Notes under the pieces: model-generated
What the model was told of the DNA's origin: nothing
Database searches by the model: none
What the model saw: the letters and a program-made list of their open reading frames with translations, nothing else
Part shown: positions 37,670 through 47,500 of the stretch, piece by piece
Layout of the letters: the number at the start of each line of letters is the position of its first letter
Position numbering within the stretch: the first letter of the stretch is position 1
Made by a program: the position numbers and the translations under genes
DNA from: Sphingobacterium sp. lm-10
GTDB lineage: Bacteria > Bacteroidota > Bacteroidia > Sphingobacteriales > Sphingobacteriaceae
DNA: 64,000 bases
Assembly: GCF_023554555.1 (NCBI RefSeq)
Contig: NZ_JAMJWC010000001.1
Location: 1-64,000 of the forward strand
Reading direction: 5' to 3'

Positions 37670-39565
37670 TTACTTGAGTTTGCCGTAATAAGACTGGGCG
37701 ACAAAAAAAGAGAAAACATTACCAAAAATTGCCGAATTGTACACGTCCCAACTGCCTTTAGGCTTATAGGGTTCCTGAGCTCGCGATTTAGATGCTGCTC
37801 CATATGCTTTCGAGGTTGGAAAGTTATTGCCATCAGTAGCATACGGTTGAGAGGTCCGTCCGGATGTTTGCCCATTTCTCATATTGTTTGCCGTGAAGCC
37901 GGTATCTCCGACATAAAATAAATTAAGTTTTTTATGTCGAAACATCGTGACGCTATTATGGTATTCAGCCTTATTTGCAGACCTCCTGCTGTACACGAAA
38001 ATGTTGTTCAGTTCTGCCTCCGGAATATTATTGATCAATAAGGAATTTCCTAGGTCTTGACCCCAATAATGGTTTCTCACATCAGCAAATGGTCCTGATA
38101 ACACGTCTTTATCGACATCTGCTATCTTGTAAACTGCTCCACCCCATTCCTTTCCGTCGCGCTCGCTGAGAGTTACATTGGCTGAGTTAAATAGTGTTCT
38201 GAAAAAATCTCTGGTAGCGCCACTAACGTCTTCAGTCATTAAAAAGACCGTGCCGCCTTTTTGTAAATAATCGTACAGCCCACTATAATCCTGTCTATTC
38301 AGAGTTTTGAACACTCCCAGAATGACCACGTCAGGAAGGTTATTTGGATTTCCTAGGCGATGAGCGAGGTTATTTGCCACCGGAAAAATTTGCTCATGTT
38401 CAAACCCCTTAACCCGTAGGTATGGACTTGTTTTAGAAAAGTTAGATGTAGACCTTAAAAAGCCTCCGAAAGCGGTAGCAGAATTATACCCTGTGTATCC
38501 CCATTTCCATCCCTTATTATCTTCCACATGTAAGATCTTTTGAATAGGGAATATCTTTCTCAATTTCAGCTTAGCTTGATGTAGTACTCCTTGTCCATTG
38601 GTTTGAAACGAAAATGTGGCCTGTCCTCCGTTGGGTAAATCATTAGTCAGGTTTACGCTATTTTTATTGGGTACTTTTATCATCAAATCTCTCATGATGA
38701 TATTGTAGCTATCGTGAGAAAAATCGGAGGTATAATACGTGGTATATTTTTCACGTCCGGTTTCAGGATTATCTTTCCATACCAATTTATCTATCTTTTT
38801 GTTATGTAAATCAGCGGACAACTGCCCGTTGTAGAGATTAAACTCTGCCGTCTTGATATAGTCATCCAAAAAAGAAACATTTGCGGTTTCAATATCTCCA
38901 AATAACCCTCTTGTATCCACGTCAATTCTAATTTGTTTTAGCTGATTTATAAAAAGTATGGCTAATCTGTTATCTCCAGAATTTGAAAAATTAATTTTTC
39001 CTTTAGCATATAGAAGTGGTTTGTCTGTAGTTGTTTCGATGATGGGGTTTTCGGGATTAACTTCTGGGATAGATTCTGTGCTATTGTAGCTATATGCCCA
39101 CCATTCATAGTCTTGACCACGTACAATTGCCAAACTTAGTGGTGTACCGGATGTACCTTGCACAGAATGTTCATATCTTTTCGTAGTGGTATTATACAAT
39201 GCTATCCAGAATTTTACGCCTTGTTGCATTGGAGATGTCGCGGATCTTGAGTAGGTCGTGGTATTTACCAGCTCCGAATCATAAAAATTTTGCGATCGAT
39301 CCAAACATTCCAATTCCATAGACATCTCGGCGTTCTCGATATTGCTGTGAAACGGTACATTCTGGTGATTTGCTGATTCCGGCGATGCAACCGCTGCTCT
39401 GGCAGAGATTTGTGAATTGACTTCTGGGTTGGTGATACCGCCAACTAATACGGTTACGATATTGGGTTCTGTATGCAGATCAATTTGTTTATTCTTCGCA
39501 CATGATGTGATAAGCAAGATGCTTAATACACATGAAAAGTAGGTTGTTAATTTAATTTTATTCAT
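37670..39565 (-). CDS. Fimbrillin-like lipoprotein, array copy 2
   Basis: 631 residues, same architecture as copy 1: lipobox ITSC, Cys22, fimbrillin-like N-terminal part and Rossmann-like C-terminal part. N-terminal 345 residues differ from copy 1 at roughly 28 positions. Divergence peaks in residues ~350-465 (PDVVILGVFKTLNRQDYSGL, YLQKGGTVFLMTED, AN.TLSERDGKEWGG) while the last 60 residues are again close. Its upstream small ORF is decayed, yet the promoter block is intact and the gene itself has no disruption. Confidence 0.72.
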   Translation of the reverse strand: MNKIKLTTYFSCVLSILLITSCAKNKQIDLHTEPNIVTVLVGGITNPEVNSQISARAAVASPESANHQNVPFHSNIENAEMSMELECLDRSQNFYDSELVNTTTYSRSATSPMQQGVKFWIALYNTTTKRYEHSVQGTSGTPLSLAIVRGQDYEWWAYSYNSTESIPEVNPENPIIETTTDKPLLYAKGKINFSNSGDNRLAILFINQLKQIRIDVDTRGLFGDIETANVSFLDDYIKTAEFNLYNGQLSADLHNKKIDKLVWKDNPETGREKYTTYYTSDFSHDSYNIIMRDLMIKVPNKNSVNLTNDLPNGGQATFSFQTNGQGVLHQAKLKLRKIFPIQKILHVEDNKGWKWGYTGYNSATAFGGFLRSTSNFSKTSPYLRVKGFEHEQIFPVANNLAHRLGNPNNLPDVVILGVFKTLNRQDYSGLYDYLQKGGTVFLMTEDVSGATRDFFRTLFNSANVTLSERDGKEWGGAVYKIADVDKDVLSGPFADVRNHYWGQDLGNSLLINNIPEAELNNIFVYSRRSANKAEYHNSVTMFRHKKLNLFYVGDTGFTANNMRNGQTSGRTSQPYATDGNNFPTSKAYGAASKSRAQEPYKPKGSWDVYNSAIFGNVFSFFVAQSYYGKLK

Positions 39566-39597
39566 CGCCAGATAATACTATTAGTTCATTATTCCCT

Positions 39598-39756
39598 TTA
39601 TAAAATGCTCTCCTCTTCGATTTCATTTTGCATTAACGATTCGCTTCTAGTAGACACATTGAATGAGGATGCGCATAAGCATCCTCAAAAGCGGCATAGT
39701 GAATCCTACGGAAAGGCGTTATGCTTTTTTATTGCTTTAGTAGATGTTAGGGTCAT
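39598..39756 (-). pseudogene. Decayed small ORF upstream of lipoprotein copy 2
   Basis: Sequence aligns with the small ORFs of units 1 and 3 (AAAGCAATAAAAAA start, GGATTCACTATG, TGCGCATCCTCATTCAATGT, then GAAGAGGAGAGC near the end). The usual ATG before AAAGCA is ACT here; an in-frame ATG at 39756 lies slightly upstream, but two in-frame stops follow (TAG after TTTCCG, then TGA). Only a 16-residue peptide could be made. Confidence 0.8.
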
Positions 39757-39789
39757 CAAAAAATGAAATTATTCCTTTTTTTGATGATA

Positions 39790-39862
39790 CAAAATTACAT
39801 TTCTAACCAATCTGAGGGTAACCATAATAAGTCACGATAATAGGAAAATAAGACAAAGTTTT
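39790..39862 (-). promoter_or_regulatory. Unit 2 promoter with paired CTTATT repeats
   Basis: Minus strand TAATTTTG at 39790-39797, a 28-nt interval, CTTATT, and a second CTTATT 21 bp upstream. CCCTCA is kept at the same offset although surrounding bases differ from units 1 and 3. Confidence 0.7.
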
Positions 39863-40020
39863 ATTAGAAAGCATCATTCAGAGTATATATTTATGCGGTA
39901 TAGAGTGTGTTGTGATTGCTTGTTAACAGCTGTTTGATGTTTAATATACTTATCCATAGGGTTGTAAATAGTTTCGTTGGAGTACCGCCTGCTGAATTTG
40001 GCTACTCATCGAACTGATTT

Positions 40021-41919
40021 TTACTTGAGTTTTCTATAAAAAGACTGGGCGACAAAAAGTGAGAAAACATTACCAAAAAGCGCCGAGTTATACACTTCCC
40101 AGCTGCCTGTAGGTTTGTTAGGTTCCTGAGCTAGTGGCCCTGATGCTGGTCCATATTTTTTCGAGTTTGGAAAATTGTTGCTATCAGTTGCATAAGCGCG
40201 AGTATTTCGTCCACTTGTTTGCCCATTTCTCATGTCATTTGCCGTGAAGCCTGTATCTCCGACATAAAATAAATTAAGTTTTTTATGCCGAAACATCGTG
40301 ACGCCATTATGATTTTCAGTCTTATTTGCGGACCTCCTGGTGTACACGAAAATGTTGTTTAATTCTGCTTCTGGAATATTGTCTATTGTTAAAGTCTGTC
40401 CTCCATCTTGACCCCAATAGTGGTTTCTGACATCAGCAAATGGTCCTGATAACACGTCTTTATCGACATCTGCTATTTTGTAGACTGCTCCACCACCTTC
40501 TCTTTCATCGTGCTCGCTGATAGATATATTTGCCGAATTAAAAACTTTTCTGAAAAAGTCTCTTGTAATGGTACCATTTATATTTTCGATCATTAAAAAG
40601 ACAGCACCTCCGTATTTCAGATAATTATACAGCGCGGTGTAATCGTTGTTATTTAATGTTGCGAACACTCCCATGATGATGATGTCGGGATAGTTATCTG
40701 GGGTTGCTAATCGGTTAGCAACGTTATTGGCGTTAGAAATTACTTGCTCATGTGTAAATCCTTTGACCCTAAGATATGGACTGGTTTCGGAGAAATTAGA
40801 TTTAGACCTTAAAAATTGTGCACATGCCGTGTGAGTTTTATATCCTGTATATCCATAAAATGTATCACCATCTTCCACATGTAAGATTTTTTGAATAGGG
40901 AATATCTTTCTCAATCTCAGCTTAGCTTGATGTAATACCCCTTGTCCATTGGTTTGAAACGAAAATGTGGCCTGTCCTCCGTTGGGTAAATCATTAGTCA
41001 GATTTACGCTATTTTGATTGGGCACTTTTATGATCAAATCTCTCATGATGATACTGTAGCTATCGTGAGAAAAATCGGAGGTATAAAACGTAATATATTT
41101 TTCACGTCCGGTTTCAGGATTATCTTTCCATACCACCTGATCTATTTTTTTGGTATGTAAATCAGCGGACAACTGTCCGTCATAGAGATTAAACTCTGCC
41201 GTCTTGATATAGTCATCCAAAAAAGAAACATTTGCGGTTTCAATATCTCCAAATAACCCTCTTGTATCCACGTCAATTCTAATTTGTTTTAGCTGATTTA
41301 TAAAAAGTATGGCTAATCTGTTATCTCCAGAATTTGAAAAATTAATTTTTCCTTTAGCATATAGAAGTGGTTTGTCTGTAGTTGTTTCGATGATGGGGTT
41401 TTCGGGATTAACTTCTGGGATAGATTCTGTGCTATTGTAGCTATATGCCCACCATTCATAGTCTTGACCACGTACAATTGCCAAACTTAGTGGTGTACCG
41501 GATGTACCTTGCACAGAATGTTCATATCTTTTCGTAGTTGTATTATATAAAGCGATCCAGAATTTTACGCCTTGTTGCATTGGAGATGTCGCAGATCTTG
41601 AGTAGGTCGCGGTATTTACCAGCTCAGAATCATGAAAATTTTGAGACCGATCCAAACATTCCAATTCCATAGACATCTTGGCGTTCTCGATATTGCTGTG
41701 AAACGGTACATTCTGGTGATTTGCTGATTCCGGCGATGCAACCGCTGCTCTGGCAGAGATTTGTGAATTGAATTCTGGGTTGGTAATACCGCCAACTAAT
41801 ACAGTTACGATATTGGATTCTGTATGTCGATCAATCTTTTTATCCTTGGCGCATGATGTGATAAATGAGATGCTTAATACACATGACCAGTAGGTTATAA
41901 ATTTAATTTTGTTCATCAC
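40021..41919 (-). CDS. Fimbrillin-like lipoprotein, array copy 3
   Basis: 632 residues, lipobox ITSC. Same two-part architecture. In the N-terminal region it shares some residues with copy 2 against copy 1 (VLVGGITNPE, RGQDYEWW, FGDIETA) and others with copy 1 against copy 2 (NAKMSME, FHDSELVN, NLYDGQL, KIDQVVW), a mosaic pattern. In the C-terminal block it is closer to copy 1 (TPDNYPDIIIMGVF, GGAVFLMIEN). The central segment DGDTFYGYTGYKTHTACAQF is unique. It is the copy nearest to the AraC regulators. Confidence 0.72.
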   Translation of the reverse strand: MMNKIKFITYWSCVLSISFITSCAKDKKIDRHTESNIVTVLVGGITNPEFNSQISARAAVASPESANHQNVPFHSNIENAKMSMELECLDRSQNFHDSELVNTATYSRSATSPMQQGVKFWIALYNTTTKRYEHSVQGTSGTPLSLAIVRGQDYEWWAYSYNSTESIPEVNPENPIIETTTDKPLLYAKGKINFSNSGDNRLAILFINQLKQIRIDVDTRGLFGDIETANVSFLDDYIKTAEFNLYDGQLSADLHTKKIDQVVWKDNPETGREKYITFYTSDFSHDSYSIIMRDLIIKVPNQNSVNLTNDLPNGGQATFSFQTNGQGVLHQAKLRLRKIFPIQKILHVEDGDTFYGYTGYKTHTACAQFLRSKSNFSETSPYLRVKGFTHEQVISNANNVANRLATPDNYPDIIIMGVFATLNNNDYTALYNYLKYGGAVFLMIENINGTITRDFFRKVFNSANISISEHDEREGGGAVYKIADVDKDVLSGPFADVRNHYWGQDGGQTLTIDNIPEAELNNIFVYTRRSANKTENHNGVTMFRHKKLNLFYVGDTGFTANDMRNGQTSGRNTRAYATDSNNFPNSKKYGPASGPLAQEPNKPTGSWEVYNSALFGNVFSLFVAQSFYRKLK

Positions 41920-41934
41920 CAGATAACATTGTTT

Positions 41935-42114
41935 TTAGGATAGATCCCAATCTAAAGCACTTTCCTCCTTGATCTCATCCTGAATTAATGGGGTGCTATT
42001 ATTTGTGCCGCCAGGAGACACATTGACTGAAGATGCGCATATAACATCTTCAGGAATTACATAGTGAATCTCAATAACAGGAGAGATGTAATGTTTTTTT
42101 TTAATGACTTTCAT
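41935..42114 (-). CDS. Small ORF upstream of lipoprotein copy 3
   Basis: 59 residues, ATG at 42114, stop at 41935-41937. Starts MKVIKKKHYISPVIEIHY and ends IKEESALDWDLS; about 80% identical to the unit 1 peptide, with most changes conservative (VTPGG to VSPGG, NDS to NNS). Conservation of frame and of the C-terminal acidic tail argues for coding. It ends 16 nt before the lipoprotein start. Confidence 0.65.
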   Translation of the reverse strand: MKVIKKKHYISPVIEIHYVIPEDVICASSVNVSPGGTNNSTPLIQDEIKEESALDWDLS

Positions 42115-42164
42115 ATACGTTTATGTTAAACAATAAAATGAAATCGTTCATTTTATTGATGACA

Positions 42165-42237
42165 CAAAATTATGTCCCGTAGCCGCTTGAGGGCACCCCA
42201 AATAAGCCATGATAATAGGGAAATAAGACAAAGTTTT
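42165..42237 (-). promoter_or_regulatory. Unit 3 promoter with paired CTTATT repeats
   Basis: Minus strand TAATTTTG at 42165-42172, again 28 nt after a CTTATT, with a second CTTATT 21 bp upstream and CCCTCA in the -33 position. It occupies the 148-bp gap behind the downstream AraC gene. Confidence 0.7.
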
Positions 42238-42262
42238 ATTGGAAAAAAATACTGAGCGTGTG

Positions 42263-43258
42263 CTATTTATTCCTTACCAACAGGGAGTTGGGATTTATTC
42301 CAAATTTATTTTTATAGACCTCTGCAAAATAGCTAGGCTTGCTATATCCAAGTTCATAGGCTACTTCAGAGACGTGACTGAAATTGCCACTCTCAAGCAG
42401 CTCTTTTCCAAGAAGGAGCTTTTCGTTTATAAAAAATTGTTTTGGGCTAAAGTGAAGGAGTTTTTTAAAAAGCGACTTGTATTTCGATACCGACATTCCG
42501 GCCGTGCGTGCGAGCGTTTCAATCGTTGGAAAATCTGAAAGAAGTTGTTCCGTCAGGTAGTTGGCGGATGCCATAATAGATTCTACTTCTTGCTTAGGGA
42601 GTTTATTGATAATAGGCGCATTGGTCGCGCGTTCTACTAGGTAAGCAAGCAGATAAAGTGCAGTGTGCTTTAAATGAAATTCAAAGGATACGTCGTTAAT
42701 ATCCTTACTCTTTAATCTGTTGAGTAAAATCCTACTCCTGGAATCTATATGGCTGTAATAATACAACGTATCTATTGACTGCTCAGAGACAGGAAAATCG
42801 ACATTTGCATGTTGATTAATGGCTGTAAGATTAGGCAATAGCTTTTTGGAAATTAGTAGACGCAGACTATAAGACCTTGCTCCTACAGGTGGTAAGAGAG
42901 AGGTTGGTATGCTTGAGTCCATGAAAGCCATTCCCAACTTCGAGTAGTAGCCAGCCCTATGAGGTGTACCATTTAGTAAATGAGTGGTTATTTTTTCGCC
43001 GAGATCATAATACGCAAAATAAAGATCATCTTTAGGAACGCGTGTAATAGTAACTGGTTCATGAAAATACATGTCTATCAAGAATACAGAAAGACCCGGC
43101 AGTACTTCTAAAAATATCCCAGCACCCTCTGCGAGTTGTTTTGGCATTCGCAAGATCTTTCCATCGATTAATTCCGCTCCAATATCATTCGAAATAGTTT
43201 TCAACCATTCCGGCGTCAGCGTATAATTGAAGAGAAACTTTTTTCTGATCAGATCCAC
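42263..43258 (-). CDS. AraC-family transcriptional regulator, second of a pair
   Basis: 331 residues. The C-terminal ~100 residues carry two HTH motifs: IETLARTAGMSVSKYKSLFK and SEVAYELGYSKPSYFAEVYK followed by FGINPNSL, typical of AraC/XylS. The N-terminal ~220 residues are not a recognised cupin and are weakly similar to the neighbouring AraC protein. The start is GTG at 43258, immediately after the TAA of the upstream gene, indicating translational coupling. Faces and directly precedes the lipoprotein array, so control of that array is likely but inferred. Confidence 0.87.
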   Translation of the reverse strand: MDLIRKKFLFNYTLTPEWLKTISNDIGAELIDGKILRMPKQLAEGAGIFLEVLPGLSVFLIDMYFHEPVTITRVPKDDLYFAYYDLGEKITTHLLNGTPHRAGYYSKLGMAFMDSSIPTSLLPPVGARSYSLRLLISKKLLPNLTAINQHANVDFPVSEQSIDTLYYYSHIDSRSRILLNRLKSKDINDVSFEFHLKHTALYLLAYLVERATNAPIINKLPKQEVESIMASANYLTEQLLSDFPTIETLARTAGMSVSKYKSLFKKLLHFSPKQFFINEKLLLGKELLESGNFSHVSEVAYELGYSKPSYFAEVYKNKFGINPNSLLVRNK

Positions 43259-44239
43259 TTATAAAAAGGTTAAGTATTCTCTTGGAGTAAAACCATATGT
43301 ATTTTTGAATTGCTCTATAAAGTGCGAAGCATCAAAAAAAGCAAACGAATCGGCCACTTCAGCTATGGAATAGTTTCCAGTTTCCAGCATTTGCTTTGCG
43401 GCATCCAATTTGTTGGTCAGAAAAAAAACATGGGCACTCATACCGGTGATTTTTTTAAAGAGTTGCTTGTATTTGCTTTCAGACATATTTACCGAAGCTG
43501 CTAGCGTCTCGATTCCCGAAAATGTACCATGTATACCATCGATGATGGCGGACTGCGAACTAACAATCCCTACAATGTCTTCCTGAGAAACCTTATCTAG
43601 GACAATATCATGGTCAATAACCTGATCTAGGTAATCGCCCATAAGCCCATATACCGTACCGATCAAATAGGTGTTGAAAAGAGGGTTTTCAAAGCTCGTT
43701 TTACGCAGCTCATTCATCAGAAACCAGGCTTGATTGCTTGCTCGCTCAAACCGAACAAGAGTATTTTGCTCCGCATCAAAAAGTGCATCCTTGATTTCTT
43801 CGAATTTGGGGATTTTTGACAAGCTTTGCAGCAAAGCTGTCTTTTTAATAAAGATGTAAATGGAGAAACTCTTGCTCCCCGACTTAACCATATAATCTGC
43901 AGGCAACGTAGCGTCAACCACTGCCACGTTATACGCCCAACGCCCAATTGTTTTTTTGACGTCGTCCATAATCTGTATGAAATCACCCTCTGTTTGGTTG
44001 AAATAGATGCCAACAAAATCCTCCGTAGTGTTACGCATCTGGTAACTTATATCACTATGGTAAGTAACGTCCTGAAAAAAAGTGCTTAGATAATCATTGA
44101 TCTGATATCCATAGAGTGTGCCTGTCATTAGGTGATCTGGACAATTGATCCGTCCATTTTCAAGGCTGCCATCAAGGGATTGAGTTAATCCTTCCATCCA
44201 GTCCATCTCTACACCATATCCTAGAACGACATTTTTCAT
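43259..44239 (-). CDS. AraC-family transcriptional regulator, first of a pair
   Basis: 326 residues, AraC/XylS C-terminal domain with IETLAASVNMSESKYKQLFK and AEVADSFAFFDASHFIEQFK then YGFTPREYL. The N-terminal part aligns with the next gene (WMEGLTQSLDGSLENGRI against WLKTISNDIGAELIDGKI), so the two arose by duplication. Zero gap to the second gene; divergent from the TonB receptor. Confidence 0.87.
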   Translation of the reverse strand: MKNVVLGYGVEMDWMEGLTQSLDGSLENGRINCPDHLMTGTLYGYQINDYLSTFFQDVTYHSDISYQMRNTTEDFVGIYFNQTEGDFIQIMDDVKKTIGRWAYNVAVVDATLPADYMVKSGSKSFSIYIFIKKTALLQSLSKIPKFEEIKDALFDAEQNTLVRFERASNQAWFLMNELRKTSFENPLFNTYLIGTVYGLMGDYLDQVIDHDIVLDKVSQEDIVGIVSSQSAIIDGIHGTFSGIETLAASVNMSESKYKQLFKKITGMSAHVFFLTNKLDAAKQMLETGNYSIAEVADSFAFFDASHFIEQFKNTYGFTPREYLTFL

Positions 44240-44297
44240 GATTATTCTGTTATCTCCTAATATTCGTTTCCATATTAAATATAAGGAATAATTGCGA

Positions 44298-44305
44298 CAA
44301 AATTA
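44298..44305 (-). promoter_or_regulatory. -7 box of the AraC pair
   Basis: Minus strand TAATTTTG lies 58 nt upstream of the ATG at 44239. No -33 TTG at the expected distance and no CTTATT pair like that of the lipoprotein units. Confidence 0.45.
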
Positions 44306-44432
44306 CTTTTTTTATCGGGACAGGTAATCTTACACTATTTGTTTAAGGTTTGAAAATGATAATATTGCCTTTTTAAGATGTCGTGATTAGGTGATCAAGG
44401 TGTGCATTTAATAACTTTATATTAACTTTAAG

Positions 44433-44466
44433 TTGTTATCCTCATAATCTTGGCCACTTAATTTTG
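44433..44466 (+). promoter_or_regulatory. Promoter TTG-N23-TAATTTTG of the Oar-like receptor gene
   Basis: TTG 44433-44435 and TAATTTTG 44459-44466, 23-nt spacer, 35 nt before the ATG. Spacer is at the long end of the known range. Confidence 0.5.
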
Positions 44467-44501
44467 CTTATCATTTTAATCAACGCTATTCTAATCCCTT
44501 T

Positions 44502-47500
44502 ATGAAAAGAAGTTACACAGTGAATGGAAGCCAAATACTTATGTTAATTGCGCTACTTTTCGTTTTTAGCCATACTAGTTACGCGCAAGGCACACAGGCG
44601 GCCATCAATGGACAAGTAATCGATGCCTCAGGAACACCCGTGTCGGGAGCCACAGTTCGGGTACGTAATGAGTCCACCGGTTTTACGACGACCTCTGTAA
44701 GTAACGATCGTGGAAACTTTGATATTAAACAGCTTCCGTTGGGTGGGCCATATGTCGCGACAGCTACCCACATGAGTAGTGGAGAAGGAGCTGTAACAGG
44801 TATTTATTTAAATCAGGGCGATGTGGCACGTATACAGATTGAAATTGTCTCTCGGTCCACTAGCTTGGATGTGGTAGAAGTAAACGCTTCCGGTTTGGTA
44901 AATACCAAAGATTACCTTGGTGCCGCAACGGCCTTTTCATCTAAAGTAATTCGCTCTCTGCCTGTGAATGGCCGGAATTTTACTTCTCTCACGGAACTCT
45001 CTCCATTGGCGACGCCAGGGGGTAGTATTTCTGGTCAGCTGGCTTCTTCCACCAACTTTACTATTGACGGTATGAATGCCAAAAATCCTACTTCCGCAGG
45101 CGCAACCACAGCACGGAGCGGTGCACCGTACTCCTTATCCATGGAAGCGGTGCGAGAATTTAAAGTAGTGACGAACCAATACGATGTTACCTTTGGCCGT
45201 AGTGGGGGCGGGATGGTTAGTGCTGTTACCAAACAAGGAACCAATACATTTACCGGATCAGCTTTTATGTTTGGTCGTGCCGATTGGTCTAGCAGTCAGT
45301 ATGATATTGCAGGCAACCCACGTTTGGGGAGTTACGCGACCTATCAATATGGTTTCTCTTTAGGAGGTCCGATTATAAAAGATAAGTTACACTTCTTTGC
45401 TGTGTGGGACCGTCAACAAGATAATCGTGCATTACTGATTGCCGATTTACGTGGTGGCTTAAATCAGCAAGTTTTTCGTATTAACGAGCAGACATTGGAT
45501 AATTATCTTGACATCGCCAGAAGCCGATACGGTGTTTCTGATGTGCCACAGACCGGTGCGATCGATAAGCGTCGTACATCCGATGCAGCTTTCTTACGCC
45601 TAGACTGGCAGATCAATGATAAAAATCTACTCACCATTCGCAATAACATGACCTATGACTACAACCCACTGGGCTTGGCGGATAATACGGCCATCAATTT
45701 GCTGGAGTCTTATGGTAACGATAAGAATGTAGACAATAGTTTTCTAGCCACGTTACGTACCTCTATATCGCCTCGTTTAACGAACGAAATAAAGCTACAA
45801 CATCTCTACGTTTATCAAAATAGTACGCAGGGCAACCAGATCGCGCCTGGATACATTCCCAGAGCAATAGTGGAGGGAGTAGCGTCTGACATAGACGGCA
45901 CCACACTGCGTACCAATCTGCAATTGGGAGGCCATCGTTTCGGTCAGGAAAGTTTTCGAAACCACGTGGTGCAATTGATGAATAACCTGTATTATGATAC
46001 CGACTGGGCAAAATATGTGTTCGGTGTAGATCTGATGACTACCAGTTCGACGTCGGTATATGGCTCAGAAGTCAACGGACGCTTTCACTTTTCAGGCTTA
46101 GATAACTTAGCACAAGGAAATGCGTATCGATACTATCGAGAAGTGCCACTCAAGGACGATGTGGCTGTACGCGGTACAATTGCAAATATAGGCCTCTATG
46201 GGCAGTTGCGCAAAGATATTGGCCCAGGCATGGAACTGACTGCGGGTCTTCGGATGGACTATGCGGGCTACCCTACAGCGCAGTACAATGCATTGGTGGA
46301 TGAGGAATTGGGCATTCGTACAGACAACAAATTAGGAACATTTATCATTCAGCCACGCTTACAATTTAGCTGGGATATTAATCAGAATGGTACGGATATT
46401 ATCCGTGCTGGTGGTGGTGTTTTTGCTTCAGATATTAACAATTACATGATCATCAATAATTTAACCTTTGATGGATCTAACTTTGCTACAGTGGATGTGC
46501 GCGGAGCGGATGTGCCTGTGCCTAACTTTCCAGGATATCGTGCCGATCAGAGTACCATTCCAGCGGTATTGAATCGTGGTGTGCCGACAATTAATTATAC
46601 GGGTGAAAATGCGGATGTACCAACGGTATACAAAGCCAATTTATCGTACACACGATTTATCACAGACCGGTTCAAGGTTAGTGCAACAGGTTATATGACC
46701 TTAGGCCGCAACAATTATACGTATATCGATCGCAATATGGTGGCGGAGCCAGCTTTCACACTAGCGAATGAAGGCAATAGAAGTGTGTTTGTGCCTAGAG
46801 AATCGATTCCAAATAATGGACAGCCAGACTGGCAACAAGGCCGTTTGTCGAATCAACTAGGGAGGGTGTTGGAGCTCACCAGTATCGGTAAAGTCAACAA
46901 CTACGCTGTGGTATTAGACGGTACTTATAACTACTTTAAAGATGGAACCATCACGGTGAGCTATACCTGGAATGATACCAGAGACAACACCTCGTTCAAC
47001 GGAAATGTCGCTAACTCGGCAACTTTATCTCAAGCCGTGGTGAACGATCCACGTGATCTCAGTGCAGTCACCTATTCTTCTAATCAATTCCGTCATAAGT
47101 TTGTCGCCTATGGTAATTTGCCGACATGGTATGGGGTGCAGGTTGGTCTTCGTTATACCGGTATCGGAGGTACGCGATACAGTTTGTTGGCGGGAGCCAA
47201 CACCACTGGTGACTTTGGTGGCGCAGCAAATAAGTTGGCTTATATATTTGATTATACGAGCGCCAATACACCCGATAACATCCGTACCGGCTTACAGGCA
47301 ATTCTGGACAATCCGGAAGCAAGTCAGAGCATGAAAGACTATATTCAGGCTTACAGAGGTACTTTCGCGGAACGAAATGGCGGAATTAATGGGTTTTACG
47401 GAACGGTGGACTTGCGTCTAGCTAAAAATATACGTTTCTATAGAACGCACAGCATCGAGCTTTCCGCGGAGATTTTCAACTTCATGAACATGCTGAATAA

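Larger units (their letters stand above)
35149..42237 (-). repeat. Array of three tandem diverged 2.2-kb units
   Basis: Units span about 35149-37370, 37670-39862 and 40021-42237. Each has, in transcription order, a conserved promoter block, a small ORF of about 60 codons (decayed in the middle unit) and a fimbrillin-like lipoprotein gene. The first ~340 codons are about 90% identical between copies (counted by eye for copies 1 and 2), with long identical DNA stretches. The third copy matches copy 1 at some variable positions and copy 2 at others, as gene conversion would leave. Confidence 0.9.

Noticed and set aside
35149..42237. Invertible promoters driving phase variation of the lipoprotein units
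   Set aside because: No matched inverted repeats flank the promoter blocks and no recombinase gene is in the window.
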